Positions 8,710-17,782 are shown, numbered from the stretch's first letter. The stretch is DNA of 64,000 nucleotides from GCA-2733415 sp965178655 (GCA_965178655.1 OZ238266.1:682001-746000), one strand, 5' to 3'. Program-made: numbers and translations. Notes: generated by a model from the letters alone, not told the origin.

Positions 8710-9021
8710 TTAAATTACTTCATTAGATTTTTTAGAATATCTCACTTTCTTTCCATCTTCTACTTTATACCCTACTCTAGTGGTTTCCCCTTGAGCAGTT
8801 AATAATGATAGGTTTGAAATTTGAATTGGAGCTTCTTTTTTTACTATTCCTCCTTGAGGATTTTGAGCGTTAGGCTTTACATGCTTTGAAACCATGTTTA
8901 CACCTTCTACGATCGCTTTGTTTTTTTCACGAAGTACTTTAGTTACTTTACCTTCTGAACCTTTATGGTCTCCAGCAATAACTTTAACAGTATCTCCTGA
9001 TTTTATCTTTAACTTTGTCAT
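8710..9021 (-). CDS. rplX: 50S ribosomal protein L24
   Basis: The 103-residue L24 has the KOW motif near the N-terminus (KSGDTVKVIAGDHKGSEGKV) and the GGIVKKEAPIQISNL segment. L24 initiates 50S assembly. It lies 13 bp after rplN. Confidence 0.98.
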   Translation of the reverse strand: MTKLKIKSGDTVKVIAGDHKGSEGKVTKVLREKNKAIVEGVNMVSKHVKPNAQNPQGGIVKKEAPIQISNLSLLTAQGETTRVGYKVEDGKKVRYSKKSNEVI

Positions 9022-9034
9022 CTTTACAAACGTA

Positions 9035-9403
9035 TTAAAGCACCTCTGGTGCTAATGATACAATCTTCATAAATCCTTTATCACGAAGTTCTCTTGATAC
9101 TGGCCCAAAAACACGTGTTCCACGCATTTCTCCAGTTGGGTTTAACAACACACATGCGTTATCATCAAAACGGATATATGACCCATCAGGTCTTCTTATT
9201 TCCTTTTTAACTCTAACTACAACTGCTGTAGAAACCTGTCCTTTTTTAACGCTACCATTTGGAGTTACATCTTTTATTGTAACAACAATTTTGTCTCCAA
9301 CTGAAGCATATCTTCTTTTAGTTCCACCTAGAACACGGATAGTTAACACTTCCTTTGCTCCGGTATTATCTGCAACTCTAAGTCTTGATTCTTGTTGTAA
9401 CAT
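9035..9403 (-). CDS. rplN: 50S ribosomal protein L14
   Basis: The 122-residue protein starts MLQQESRLRVADNTGAKEVL and contains the L14 motif FDDNACVLLNPTGEMRGTRV. L14 forms inter-subunit bridges. Its start overlaps the rpsQ stop by one base (TAATG). Confidence 0.98.
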   Translation of the reverse strand: MLQQESRLRVADNTGAKEVLTIRVLGGTKRRYASVGDKIVVTIKDVTPNGSVKKGQVSTAVVVRVKKEIRRPDGSYIRFDDNACVLLNPTGEMRGTRVFGPVSRELRDKGFMKIVSLAPEVL

Positions 9404-9660
9404 TATTTAGCTCTTTCAATGATTTCTACTAATCTCCAACATTTAGATTTACTCATAGGTCTTGTTTCCATGATCTTTACAGTATCTCCAATATTGCAGT
9501 CGTTTTGTTCGTCGTGTGCTACGTATTTTTTCGTTTTTAAAACGAATTTTCCGTACATAGGATGCTTTACTTTCTTCACTTCAGAAACCACAATTGATTT
9601 CGTCATTTTGTTACTCGTAACAATTCCTATTCTTTCTTTTCTTAAGTTTCTTTTTTCCAT
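9403..9660 (-). CDS. rpsQ: 30S ribosomal protein S17
   Basis: S17 is recognised from MEKRNLRKERIGIVTSNKMT and the OB-fold core GKFVLKTKKYVAHDEQNDCN. The ATG at 9660 gives 85 residues, the normal flavobacterial length. An upstream TTG at 9678 would add six residues that do not belong to the family and lies against the rpmC stop, so it was not used. Confidence 0.96.
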   Translation of the reverse strand: MEKRNLRKERIGIVTSNKMTKSIVVSEVKKVKHPMYGKFVLKTKKYVAHDEQNDCNIGDTVKIMETRPMSKSKCWRLVEIIERAK

Positions 9661-9679
9661 CGTTCCAGTAGAATACAAT

Positions 9680-9871
9680 TTATTGTACTCCTCTTTTAGT
9701 TAGGGCTGTTGCCATTCTTGCAACTGATCTTCTTACGGCACGCAATTGTAATGGGTTATCCAATGGTTGGATAGCGTGAGCCATTTGCAAGTCAGTATAA
9801 GTTTTCTTAAGTTCTCCAAATTTTGTTTGAAGATCTTCTGTAGACAATTCTTTTATTTCTGCTTGTTTCAT
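9680..9871 (-). CDS. rpmC: 50S ribosomal protein L29
   Basis: L29 is recognised from MKQAEIKELSTEDLQTKFGE and the C-terminal helix NPLQLRAVRRSVARMATAL. The start at 9871 gives the usual 63 residues. An ATG two codons upstream (9877) is possible but unusual. The 107-bp gap to rplP holds small palindromes. Confidence 0.95.
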   Translation of the reverse strand: MKQAEIKELSTEDLQTKFGELKKTYTDLQMAHAIQPLDNPLQLRAVRRSVARMATALTKRGVQ

Positions 9872-9978
9872 AATCATTTTAAAATTTTAATCCCTCGCAG
9901 AGGGTCAATTACCTGAGTTTACTATTTGGCTTTAAAAAAGCTTTTTTAAGCACCCTACTTTAGGTAATGGTTTTTGAT

Positions 9979-10398
9979 TTAAGCTTGGTAATCTCTTGCT
10001 ACAATAAATTTAGTTAAAACAGGAAGCTTCTGTGCTGCTAAGCGTAATGCTTCTTTAGCAACGTCCATTGGTACTCCACCAATTTCAAATATTATTCTTC
10101 CTGGTTGTACTACGGCTGCCCAATACTCAACTGAACCTTTACCTTTACCCATACGTACTTCAAGAGGTTTCTTTGTGATAGGCTTGTCTGGAAATATTTT
10201 AATCCATAATTGACCTTCTCTTTTCATGTAACGAGTAGCAGCAATACGAGCAGCTTCTATTTGACGTGCAGTAATAAATTTAGAGTCTAGTGATTTAATA
10301 CCAAACATACCGTTTGAAAGTTGGTGACCTCTTTCAGAGTTCCCTTTCATACGGCCTTTTTGTACTTTACGATACTTTGTTTTCTTTGGCTGTAACAT
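9979..10398 (-). CDS. rplP: 50S ribosomal protein L16
   Basis: The 139-residue L16 starts MLQPKKTKYRKVQKGRMKGN and has the signatures RMGKGKGSVEYWAAVVQPGR and MDVAKEALRLAAQKLP. L16 helps organise A-site tRNA. It is the only gene of the S10 block with gaps above 70 bp on both sides. Confidence 0.98.
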   Translation of the reverse strand: MLQPKKTKYRKVQKGRMKGNSERGHQLSNGMFGIKSLDSKFITARQIEAARIAATRYMKREGQLWIKIFPDKPITKKPLEVRMGKGKGSVEYWAAVVQPGRIIFEIGGVPMDVAKEALRLAAQKLPVLTKFIVARDYQA

Positions 10399-10416
10399 TT
10401 TTGTTTCTTACTTTTA

Positions 10417-10432
10417 AACCCACTAGTGGGTT
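10417..10432 (-). promoter_or_regulatory. 16-bp perfect palindrome in the rpsC-rplP gap
   Basis: AACCCACTAGTGGGTT is a perfect palindrome in the 72-bp gap upstream of rplP. As RNA it would form a short hairpin close to the rplP start, or as DNA a dyad for a dimeric protein. No function can be assigned. Confidence 0.4.
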
Positions 10433-10470
10433 AATTTCTCGGCTTTTAAACCGTTATAATTACATTCTGT

Positions 10471-11196
10471 TTATTTTCTACGACGAGATTTATTATTTCC
10501 TCCACGTCCAGAGTTTCCTTTTCCGCCGCTTTGTTTCTTAGACAAACCAACTAATGGAGAAAGATCTCTTTTACCATAAACTTCACCTTTCATGATCCAC
10601 ACTTTCACACCTAATCTACCATAAGTAGTGTGCGACTCAACAAGTGCATAATCAATATCAGCTCTAAATGTTGATAAAGGAATACGACCATCCTTGAACG
10701 CTTCTGAACGAGCCATTTCTGCACCGTTTAAACGTCCTGAGATTTGAATTTTAATCCCCTCACAATTCATACGCATTGTTGCTTGAATTGCCATTTTAAT
10801 TGCACGCTTATAAGAGATTCTATTCTCTATTTGACGAGCAATACTTGAAGCAACCAAGAATGCATCTAATTCTGGGCGTTTAATTTCAAAAATATTAATC
10901 TGTACTTCTTTACCAGTAATTTTCTTAAGTTCTTCTTTTAATTTGTCTACCTCTTGTCCACCTTTTCCGATAATAATACCAGGTCTAGCAGTAGTGATAG
11001 TAACGGTTACAAGTTTAAGCGTTCTTTCGATAATTACTCTTGAAACACTAGCTTTTGATAGACGCGCGTGAATATACTTACGAATCTTATCGTCTTCGGC
11101 AAGTTTATCACCATAGTCATTACCTCCGTACCAGTTAGATTCCCATCCTCTGATTATACCAAGGCGATTCCCGATTGGATTTGTTTTTTGTCCCAT
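10471..11196 (-). CDS. rpsC: 30S ribosomal protein S3
   Basis: The 241-residue S3 has the KH domain (ARPGIIIGKGGQEVDKLKEE) and the C-terminal S3 domain (GLKVWI-type segment at LGVKVWIMKGEVYGKRD). The last 20 residues are a Gly/Lys/Arg-rich tail. S3 lines the mRNA entry tunnel. It starts 7 bp after rplV. Confidence 0.98.
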   Translation of the reverse strand: MGQKTNPIGNRLGIIRGWESNWYGGNDYGDKLAEDDKIRKYIHARLSKASVSRVIIERTLKLVTVTITTARPGIIIGKGGQEVDKLKEELKKITGKEVQINIFEIKRPELDAFLVASSIARQIENRISYKRAIKMAIQATMRMNCEGIKIQISGRLNGAEMARSEAFKDGRIPLSTFRADIDYALVESHTTYGRLGVKVWIMKGEVYGKRDLSPLVGLSKKQSGGKGNSGRGGNNKSRRRK

Positions 11197-11203
11197 ATCT
11201 ATC

Positions 11204-11611
11204 TTAGCTTTGTGTATTGTTATTTGTTCCTAAAACCAGTGTTACGTGGTTAGAACGTTTTCTAATTCTGTGTGCACGACCTTGAGGTGCTGGACGTAAT
11301 CTTTTTAACATAGATCCACCATCAACTCTAATCTCTTTTACAAATAAATCTGCGTCTTCTAAACTTGCATCTTCGTTTTTAGCTTGCCAGTTGGCAATTG
11401 CAGACACTAATAATGTCTCTAAACGACGAGAAGCTTCTTTTTGACTAAATTTTAAAATGTGAAGTGCTTTCTCTACTTTCACCCCTCTTACTAAATCCGC
11501 TACTAAGCGCATTTTTCTAGGCGAAGTAGGACAGTTGTTCAACTTTGCAAAAGCCATTTGCTTTTTCTCAGCCTTTATTCTATCGGCCATTTCTCTTTTA
11601 CGAACTCCCAT
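11204..11611 (-). CDS. rplV: 50S ribosomal protein L22
   Basis: The 135-residue L22 starts MGVRKREMADRIKAEKKQMA, a flavobacterial-type N-terminal extension, then has the core LNNCPTSPRKMRLVADLVRG and the exit-tunnel loop region LKRLRPAPQGRAHRIRKRSN. It lies 5 bp after rpsS. Confidence 0.98.
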   Translation of the reverse strand: MGVRKREMADRIKAEKKQMAFAKLNNCPTSPRKMRLVADLVRGVKVEKALHILKFSQKEASRRLETLLVSAIANWQAKNEDASLEDADLFVKEIRVDGGSMLKRLRPAPQGRAHRIRKRSNHVTLVLGTNNNTQS

Positions 11612-11616
11612 AGCTA

Positions 11617-11895
11617 CTATCTTTTACCTTTATTTTTTGCACCTGCATGACCTCTAAAAGATCTTGTTGGTGAAAATTCTCCTAATTTATGACCTACCAT
11701 GTTTTCTGTAACAAATACAGGTACAAACTGACGACCGTTATGCACAGCAATTGTTTGTCCTACGAAATCTGGTGAAATCATTGAGGCTCTAGACCATGTT
11801 TTAATAACTGTCTTTCTACCTGACTCAATGTTTGCATCAACCTTTTTACTTAAACTATGATGAATGTAAGGTCCTTTTTTTAATGAACGTGCCAT
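11617..11895 (-). CDS. rpsS: 30S ribosomal protein S19
   Basis: The 92-residue S19 starts MARSLKKGPYIHHSLSKKVD and contains HNGRQFVPVFVTENMVGHKL and GEFSPTRSFRGHAGAK. S19 forms the 30S head with S13. It lies 6 bp after rplB. Confidence 0.98.
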   Translation of the reverse strand: MARSLKKGPYIHHSLSKKVDANIESGRKTVIKTWSRASMISPDFVGQTIAVHNGRQFVPVFVTENMVGHKLGEFSPTRSFRGHAGAKNKGKR

Positions 11896-11901
11896 ATCTT
11901 A

Positions 11902-12726
11902 TTATTTCTTTCTACGTTCTACAATATACTTATTACTCGCTTTTGTTTTAGAACGGGTTCTGTAACCTTTAGCAGGTATACCGTTTCTAGAACGTGGATG
12001 TCCTCCAGATGATTTTCCTTCACCACCACCCATTGGGTGATCTACAGGGTTCATTACAACTGGTCTAGTTCTAGGTCTTCTACCTAACCATCTACTTCTA
12101 CCAGCTTTACCTGATACTAGTAATTGATGATCTGAATTAGAAACAACCCCTATTGTAGCTAAACAATCTACTAAAAGCAATCTTGTTTCTCCAGAAGGTA
12201 ATTTAATTGTAGCGAATTTTCCATCTCTTGCCATTAACTGAGCAAATGCACCAGCAGAACGCGCCATTACAGCACCTTGTCCTGGACGTAACTCTATACA
12301 AGAAATTATAGTCCCTAAAGGAATATTAGCCAAAGCCATAGCGTTTCCAACTTCTGGAGCCACTTCTTTTCCTGAAACTATTTTTTGCCCAACTTGAAGT
12401 CCATTTTGAGCAATTACATATCTTTTTTCTCCATCGGCGTATTGTACTAACGCGATGAACGCAGTTCTATTAGGATCATACTGTATTGACATTACTTCCG
12501 CAGCGTCATTAAACCTTTCTCTTTTGAAATCGATAATACGGTATCTTCTTTTATGCCCACCACCTTTATAGCGCATGGTCATTTTTCCTTGACTGTTTCT
12601 ACCACCAGTTCTTTTTATCGGAGCAAGTAAACTTTTCTCCGGCTTGTCAGTAGTAATGGCGTCAAACCCATTTACTACTCTAAATCGCTGTCCTGGCGTG
12701 ATTGGTTTTAATTTTCTAACTGACAT
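11902..12726 (-). CDS. rplB: 50S ribosomal protein L2
   Basis: The 274-residue L2 has the expected segments GGGHKRRYRIIDFKRERF and, near the C-terminus, MNPVDHPMGGGEGKSSGGHP with the conserved His needed for peptidyl transferase activity. It lies 13 bp after rplW. Confidence 0.99.
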   Translation of the reverse strand: MSVRKLKPITPGQRFRVVNGFDAITTDKPEKSLLAPIKRTGGRNSQGKMTMRYKGGGHKRRYRIIDFKRERFNDAAEVMSIQYDPNRTAFIALVQYADGEKRYVIAQNGLQVGQKIVSGKEVAPEVGNAMALANIPLGTIISCIELRPGQGAVMARSAGAFAQLMARDGKFATIKLPSGETRLLLVDCLATIGVVSNSDHQLLVSGKAGRSRWLGRRPRTRPVVMNPVDHPMGGGEGKSSGGHPRSRNGIPAKGYRTRSKTKASNKYIVERRKK

Positions 12727-12739
12727 TTTTAGTCTTTAG

Positions 12740-13030
12740 TTACATGTTAGTATAAAGGTCAATTACATCTCCTTCTGCCAACTGCACGATTGCTTTTTTA
12801 TAAGCTCCCTTTTTTGCAGTTACCATACCAGTTTTTGTATGACGATTACTTCTTTCTACTCTAACGTTAATAGTACGAACTTTTTCAACAGAAACACTAT
12901 AAGCAGCTTCTACTGCTTTTTTAACCTCTACCTTATTCGCATTTTTCTTTACAAGAAAAGTAAAACAGTTGTTTACCTCACTTGCTTTTGTTGCTTTTTC
13001 TGTAATTACAGGCTTTATTAAGATACTCAT
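12740..13030 (-). CDS. rplW: 50S ribosomal protein L23
   Basis: The 96-residue L23 starts MSILIKPVITEKATKASEVN and has the core FLVKKNANKVEVKKAVEAAY. L23 is the docking site for trigger factor and SRP at the tunnel exit. It lies 8 bp after rplD. Confidence 0.97.
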   Translation of the reverse strand: MSILIKPVITEKATKASEVNNCFTFLVKKNANKVEVKKAVEAAYSVSVEKVRTINVRVERSNRHTKTGMVTAKKGAYKKAIVQLAEGDVIDLYTNM

Positions 13031-13038
13031 GTTTCCTA

Positions 13039-13668
13039 TTATTTACTTAAATTCGACACAACTCCTTCTACAGTCCCTTCAAAAAGAATAACACTGTTCG
13101 CATTCATAAGTGCGTAAGTGCTTAGTTCTGAAGATGTTACCGCTTTGGAGCGTTTTAAATTACGTGATGACAAATATACATTTTTATTTGACTCACCCAA
13201 CACAAACAAAGATTTTTTGTCTGTTAAACCCAAAGAACTCAATAAGTTCTTGAATTCTTTTGTTTTTGGAGTGTCAAAATCTGTGTCTTCTAAAACGATA
13301 ATTTCGCTCGCTTTAGCTTTCATACTTAATGCAGATTTACGCGCTAAACGCTTCACATTTTTATTTAATTTGAAACCGTAGTTTCTAGGTCTTGGTCCGA
13401 ACATACGTCCACCACCTCTAAAAACACCAGACTTGATACTACCCGCACGAGCTGTACCAGTTCCTTTTTGTTTTTTAATTTTTCGTGTACTACCTGTTAT
13501 TTCAGCTCTTTCTTTAGCTTTATGCGTTCCTTGACGTTGGTTAGCCAAGTATTGCTTTACATCTAAATAGATAGAGTGATTATGAGGCTCGACAGCAAAA
13601 ACAGCGTCAGAAAGCTCTATGCTTCTACCTGTTTCTTTTCCGTTGATATCTAAAACTGCTACTTTCAT
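13039..13668 (-). CDS. rplD: 50S ribosomal protein L4
   Basis: The 209-residue L4 carries the long basic loop (KKQKGTGTARAGSIKSGVFR, then GGGRMFGPRPRNYGFKLNKN) that reaches the exit tunnel. In E. coli L4 represses the S10 operon. Its ATG overlaps the rplC stop by one base. Confidence 0.98.
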   Translation of the reverse strand: MKVAVLDINGKETGRSIELSDAVFAVEPHNHSIYLDVKQYLANQRQGTHKAKERAEITGSTRKIKKQKGTGTARAGSIKSGVFRGGGRMFGPRPRNYGFKLNKNVKRLARKSALSMKAKASEIIVLEDTDFDTPKTKEFKNLLSSLGLTDKKSLFVLGESNKNVYLSSRNLKRSKAVTSSELSTYALMNANSVILFEGTVEGVVSNLSK

Positions 13669-14285
13669 TACTTTTCAATAATTACATAAGAGTTAGTGTG
13701 TCCTGGAATTGCTCCCTTTATCACAAGTAGATTCTTTTCAGTAACTACTTTTAAAACTCTTAAATTTTGGACTTTAATTGTGTCTCCACCCATTCTTCCT
13801 GCCATTCTCATTCCTTTGAAAACTCTTGCAGGATATGAAGCAGCTCCAATAGAACCTGGTGCTCTAAGACGATTATGCTGACCGTGAGTCGCTTGACCTA
13901 CACCCGCAAAATTGTGTCTTTTTACTACCCCTTGGAATCCTTTACCTTTTGAAGTCCCGGATACATCCACGAACTCACCTTCTGTAAAGTGTTCTACGGT
14001 GATAGCATCACCTAATTTGTATTCTTCTTCAAATCCTTGAAATTCGACAACTTTGTACTTAGGAGAAGTTCCTGCTTTTTTAAAGTGACCGTTAGCCGCT
14101 TTAGTAGCACGTTTTTCTGCCTTGTCATCGAAACCAAGTTGAAGAGCTTCATAGCCATCAACCTCATTGGTTCTGACTTGGGTAACAACGCATGGTCCAG
14201 CTTGGATTACTGTACAAGGAATATTCTTCCCGTTTTCATCAAACAAGCTAGTCATACCGATTTTTTTTCCGATTAACCCAGACAT
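13668..14285 (-). CDS. rplC: 50S ribosomal protein L3
   Basis: The 205-residue L3 starts MSGLIGKKIGMTSLFDENGK and has the signature VSGTSKGKGFQGVVKRHNFA, with the methylatable Gln region GVGQATHGQHNR. It is preceded by an 82-bp gap after rpsJ that contains an 11-bp hairpin. Confidence 0.98.
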   Translation of the reverse strand: MSGLIGKKIGMTSLFDENGKNIPCTVIQAGPCVVTQVRTNEVDGYEALQLGFDDKAEKRATKAANGHFKKAGTSPKYKVVEFQGFEEEYKLGDAITVEHFTEGEFVDVSGTSKGKGFQGVVKRHNFAGVGQATHGQHNRLRAPGSIGAASYPARVFKGMRMAGRMGGDTIKVQNLRVLKVVTEKNLLVIKGAIPGHTNSYVIIEK

Positions 14286-14315
14286 ATTTATTATTAATTT
14301 AAAATTTATAAATAG

Positions 14316-14342
14316 GAACTCAGCGCACGAAGCACTGAGTTC
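14316..14342 (-). promoter_or_regulatory. 11-bp hairpin in the rpsJ-rplC gap
   Basis: On the minus strand GAACTCAGTGC and GCGCTGAGTTC pair over 11 positions (one G-U) around a 5-nt loop. It is the most stable-looking hairpin between genes of the cluster and lies in the rplC leader. It could be an S10-operon control element placed after rpsJ and not before it; that is inference. Confidence 0.55.
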
Positions 14343-14367
14343 ATTTAACTCTTAGTTTTGTGTGTTA

Positions 14368-14673
14368 TCACACTTTTATTTCTACTTCTACTCCACTTGG
14401 TAATTCTAACTTCATTAACGCATCAATCGTTTTTGAAGAAGAACTATAAATGTCTAATAATCTTTTGAACGAGCTTAATTGAAACTGCTCTCTAGATTTT
14501 TTATTTACGTGCGGTGAACGCAATACTGTAAATATTTTTTTATGAGTAGGTAAAGGTATTGGACCAACTACTGATGCTCCAGTACTTTTTACTGTTTTTA
14601 CGATTTTTTCAGCAGACTTATCTACTAACATGTGATCGTAAGATTTTAATTTTATTCTAATTTTTTGACTCAT
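14368..14673 (-). CDS. rpsJ: 30S ribosomal protein S10
   Basis: The 101-residue S10 starts MSQKIRIKLKSYDHMLVDKS and has the conserved GPIPLPTHKKIFTVLRSPHV. S10 also serves as NusE in antitermination. It follows fusA by 11 bp, so the str and S10 operons are joined without tuf between them. Confidence 0.98.
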   Translation of the reverse strand: MSQKIRIKLKSYDHMLVDKSAEKIVKTVKSTGASVVGPIPLPTHKKIFTVLRSPHVNKKSREQFQLSSFKRLLDIYSSSSKTIDALMKLELPSGVEVEIKV

Positions 14674-14684
14674 TTTACTTGAAA

Positions 14685-16817
14685 TTAAGCGTTAGTACCT
14701 TTAGCATCAGCGATAACCTTTTCAGATATGTTTGATGGTGTTTGATCATAGTGAGAGAATTCCATTGTAGAAGTTGCTCTACCAGATGATAATGTTCTTA
14801 ATGATGTTACATATCCGAACATTTCTGATAACGGAACAGTTGCTTTAACAACTTTAGATCCTGCACGGTCTCCCATGTCACTAATCTGTCCTCTACGTCT
14901 ATTTAAATCACCAACAATATCTCCCATGTTTTCTTCTGGAGTAAGTGCTTCTAACTTCATGATTGGCTCCATTACTACGGCTCCAGCAGCTTTTGCAGCA
15001 GCTTTATACCCTAACTTTGCAGCTAATTCGAATGATAATGCATCTGAATCGACATCATGGAAAGACCCATCTTTTAAGGTTACTTTCATTCTATCCATTT
15101 CATAACCAGCTAAAGGCCCGTTACTCATTGCCATTCTAAATCCTTTTTCAACAGAAGGAATAAATTCTTTTGGTATACGACCACCTTTTATCTCATCGAC
15201 AAATTGTAATCCTTCTCCAACAAATTCTTCGTCTGCAGGACCCATTTGAAATACAATATCAGCAAATTTACCACGTCCACCAGATTGCTTTTTATAAACT
15301 TCTCTATGGTCTGTAGTTCTTGTTAATGCTTCTTTGTACTCTACTTGAGGCTCTCCTTCGTTAACTTCAACTTTGAATTCACGCTTTAAACGATCAACAA
15401 TAATATCAAGGTGTAATTCTCCCATTCCTGAGATAATTGTTTGCCCTGAAGTTTCGTCGGTTTTTACTTGGAAAGTTGGATCTTCTTCAGCTAATTTACT
15501 TAAGGCCATTCCTAGTTTTTCAACATCGGCTTTAGTCTTAGGTTCAACTGCGATACCAATTACTGGGTCTGGAAAATCCATTGATTCTAATACAATTGGG
15601 TTTTTCTCGTCAGATAATGTATCTCCTGTTTTGATAGATTTAAATCCTACAGCAGCTCCAATATCTCCAGCTTCGATATAGTCAATTGCATTTTGCTTGT
15701 TAGCATGCATTTGGTAGATACGTGAAATACGTTCTTTTTTACCAGAACGGTTATTTAACACATAAGAACCTGCATCTAAACGACCAGAATATGCTCTAAA
15801 GAATGCTAAACGTCCTACAAAAGGATCGGTAGCAATTTTAAATGCTAAAGCTGCAAAAGGCTCTTTTGAGCTTGGCATACGTGTTTCTTCTTTTTCAGTA
15901 TCAGGATTTGTTCCTGTAATACCACCTTTATCTAAAGGAGAAGGTAAGTAACGACATACTGCATCTAATAAAAATTGTACTCCTTTGTTTTTAAACGCAG
16001 AACCACAAATCATTGGAATAATAGACATATCCATTACAGCAGCACGAAGTGCAGCATGCACCTCTTCTTCAGTAATAGAATCTTCATCTTCCATGTATTT
16101 TTCTAAAAGGTTTTCGTCATAAGCAGCAACCTCTTCAATAAGTTTACCTCTTAATTCTTTAGCCTCTTCTTTAAGATCTTCTGGAATTTCAATAACATCA
16201 AAAGTTGCTCCTTGTGTGTTATCATGCCATACAATTGCACGGTTTTTAACTAAGTCAACAATTCCTTTAAAGTTATCTTCATCACCAATATTTAATACAA
16301 TAGGCACTGCATTAGAACCTAACATATCTTTTACTTGCTGACAAACCTCCATAAAGTTAGCACCTTGACGGTCCATTTTATTTACAAAACCAATCCTTGG
16401 TACTTTGTAATTATCTGCTAATCTCCAGTTTGTTTCAGATTGTGGCTCAACACCATCAACTGCACTAAACAAGAATACCAATCCATCAAGAACTCTTAAT
16501 GAACGGTTAACTTCTACTGTAAAATCAACGTGACCTGGAGTATCAATAATGTTATAGTGATATCCTTTTGTTTCTGGAGTTTTTTCTCCGTTCTCAATAG
16601 GGAAATTCCACTCACAAGTAGTTGCTGCAGAGGTAATTGTAATACCACGCTCTTGCTCTTGCTCCATCCAGTCCATCGTTGCTGCACCATCGTGCACTTC
16701 ACCAATCTTATGACTTACTCCTGTATAATATAATATACGCTCGGTAGTCGTGGTTTTTCCAGCATCAATATGTGCTGCAATACCAATATTTCTAGTGTAT
16801 TTTAAATCTCTAGCCAT
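14685..16817 (-). CDS. fusA: Translation elongation factor G
   Basis: The 710-residue EF-G has the G1 loop AHIDAGKTTTTERILYYTG at about residues 16-34, the G3 motif DTPGHVDFTVEV, the G4 motif NKMDRQGA, and domains II-V including EMFGYVTSLRTLSSGRA near the C-terminus. It catalyses translocation on the ribosome with GTP hydrolysis. It starts 3 bp after rpsG in the str operon. Confidence 0.99.
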   Translation of the reverse strand: MARDLKYTRNIGIAAHIDAGKTTTTERILYYTGVSHKIGEVHDGAATMDWMEQEQERGITITSAATTCEWNFPIENGEKTPETKGYHYNIIDTPGHVDFTVEVNRSLRVLDGLVFLFSAVDGVEPQSETNWRLADNYKVPRIGFVNKMDRQGANFMEVCQQVKDMLGSNAVPIVLNIGDEDNFKGIVDLVKNRAIVWHDNTQGATFDVIEIPEDLKEEAKELRGKLIEEVAAYDENLLEKYMEDEDSITEEEVHAALRAAVMDMSIIPMICGSAFKNKGVQFLLDAVCRYLPSPLDKGGITGTNPDTEKEETRMPSSKEPFAALAFKIATDPFVGRLAFFRAYSGRLDAGSYVLNNRSGKKERISRIYQMHANKQNAIDYIEAGDIGAAVGFKSIKTGDTLSDEKNPIVLESMDFPDPVIGIAVEPKTKADVEKLGMALSKLAEEDPTFQVKTDETSGQTIISGMGELHLDIIVDRLKREFKVEVNEGEPQVEYKEALTRTTDHREVYKKQSGGRGKFADIVFQMGPADEEFVGEGLQFVDEIKGGRIPKEFIPSVEKGFRMAMSNGPLAGYEMDRMKVTLKDGSFHDVDSDALSFELAAKLGYKAAAKAAGAVVMEPIMKLEALTPEENMGDIVGDLNRRRGQISDMGDRAGSKVVKATVPLSEMFGYVTSLRTLSSGRATSTMEFSHYDQTPSNISEKVIADAKGTNA

Positions 16818-16820
16818 ATC

Positions 16821-17297
16821 TTAAAATCTAAAGTGTGAGAATGCTTTGTTTGCTTCTGCCATTTTATGAGTATCTACTCTTTTCTTAACAGCAGCACCTT
16901 CTTCTTTAGCCGCAGCTAAAACTTCGTTTGCTAATTTTAATGCCATAGTTTTCTCGTTTCTTTTACGAGTATAACTAATTAACCATTTCATAGCCATAGA
17001 AACTTTTCTATCTGCTCTAATTGGTCTTGGAATTTGGTATGTTGCTCCACCAACTCTACGACTACGTACTTCTACGTGAGGCATAACGTTTGATAATGCG
17101 TCCTTCCAAATTTCAACAGCTGTTTTTTCTTCGTCTGTTTTCTTTTCTTCTACGATGTCCATTGCATCATAAAAAATCTTAAAAGCTACCGACTTTTTTC
17201 CATCCCACATTAAGTTGTTTACAAAACGTGTTACCAATTGATCGTTAAATCTTGGATCTGGTAAAAGTGGTCTTTTTTTGGCCTTTCTTTTTCTCAT
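16821..17297 (-). CDS. rpsG: 30S ribosomal protein S7
   Basis: The 158-residue S7 starts MRKRKAKKRPLLPDPRFNDQ and contains EVRSRRVGGATYQIPRPIRA. S7 nucleates the 30S head and is the str-operon repressor in E. coli. It lies 23 bp after rpsL. Confidence 0.98.
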   Translation of the reverse strand: MRKRKAKKRPLLPDPRFNDQLVTRFVNNLMWDGKKSVAFKIFYDAMDIVEEKKTDEEKTAVEIWKDALSNVMPHVEVRSRRVGGATYQIPRPIRADRKVSMAMKWLISYTRKRNEKTMALKLANEVLAAAKEEGAAVKKRVDTHKMAEANKAFSHFRF

Positions 17298-17320
17298 GTC
17301 TTAACATTAAAGTTTTTAAA

Positions 17321-17695
17321 TTACTTTTTTGGGCGTTTTGCACCATACTTAGATCTACGTTGTGTTCTTCCTTCAACACCTGCGGTGTCTAAAGCTCCAC
17401 GAACAACGTGATATCTAACTCCTGGCAAATCCTTTACCCTTCCACCTCTAACTAATACTATCGAGTGCTCCTGTAAATTGTGTCCTTCTCCTGGGATGTA
17501 GGCGTTTATCTCATTACCATTTGTCAATCTAACTCTGGCTACTTTACGCATTGCTGAGTTAGGTTTCTTTGGTGTTGTAGTATAAACACGCGTACACACT
17601 CCACGTCTCTGAGGACACGAATTTAAAGCAGCCGATTTACTCTTCTTAGTTATTTTGGCTCTTCCTTTTCGTACTAATTGTGAAATTGTTGGCAT
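17321..17695 (-). CDS. rpsL: 30S ribosomal protein S12
   Basis: The 124-residue S12 starts MPTISQLVRKGRAKITKKSK and has the decoding-site segments TTPKKPNSAMRKVARVRLTN and DLPGVRYHVVRGALDTAGV. The lysines tied to streptomycin response (in KKPNS and RVKDLPG) are present. It is the first gene of the ribosomal cluster and has a promoter at 17752-17782. Confidence 0.98.
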   Translation of the reverse strand: MPTISQLVRKGRAKITKKSKSAALNSCPQRRGVCTRVYTTTPKKPNSAMRKVARVRLTNGNEINAYIPGEGHNLQEHSIVLVRGGRVKDLPGVRYHVVRGALDTAGVEGRTQRRSKYGAKRPKK

Positions 17696-17751
17696 ACTAA
17701 ATTTTTACTTAAATTTCTTTTTGTTATTAAATACCCTCTTTTTAGGGTCTG

Positions 17752-17782
17752 CAAATGTAGTAATAAATATCTATATATCAAA
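17752..17782 (-). promoter_or_regulatory. Bacteroidota-type promoter of the rpsL cluster
   Basis: On the minus strand TTTG (17779-17782) is followed by exactly 19 bp and TACATTTG (17752-17759), a full match to TTTG-N19-TAnnTTTG. It sits about 55 bp upstream of rpsL. A small hairpin (ACCCT...AGGGT) lies in the leader between them. Confidence 0.8.
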
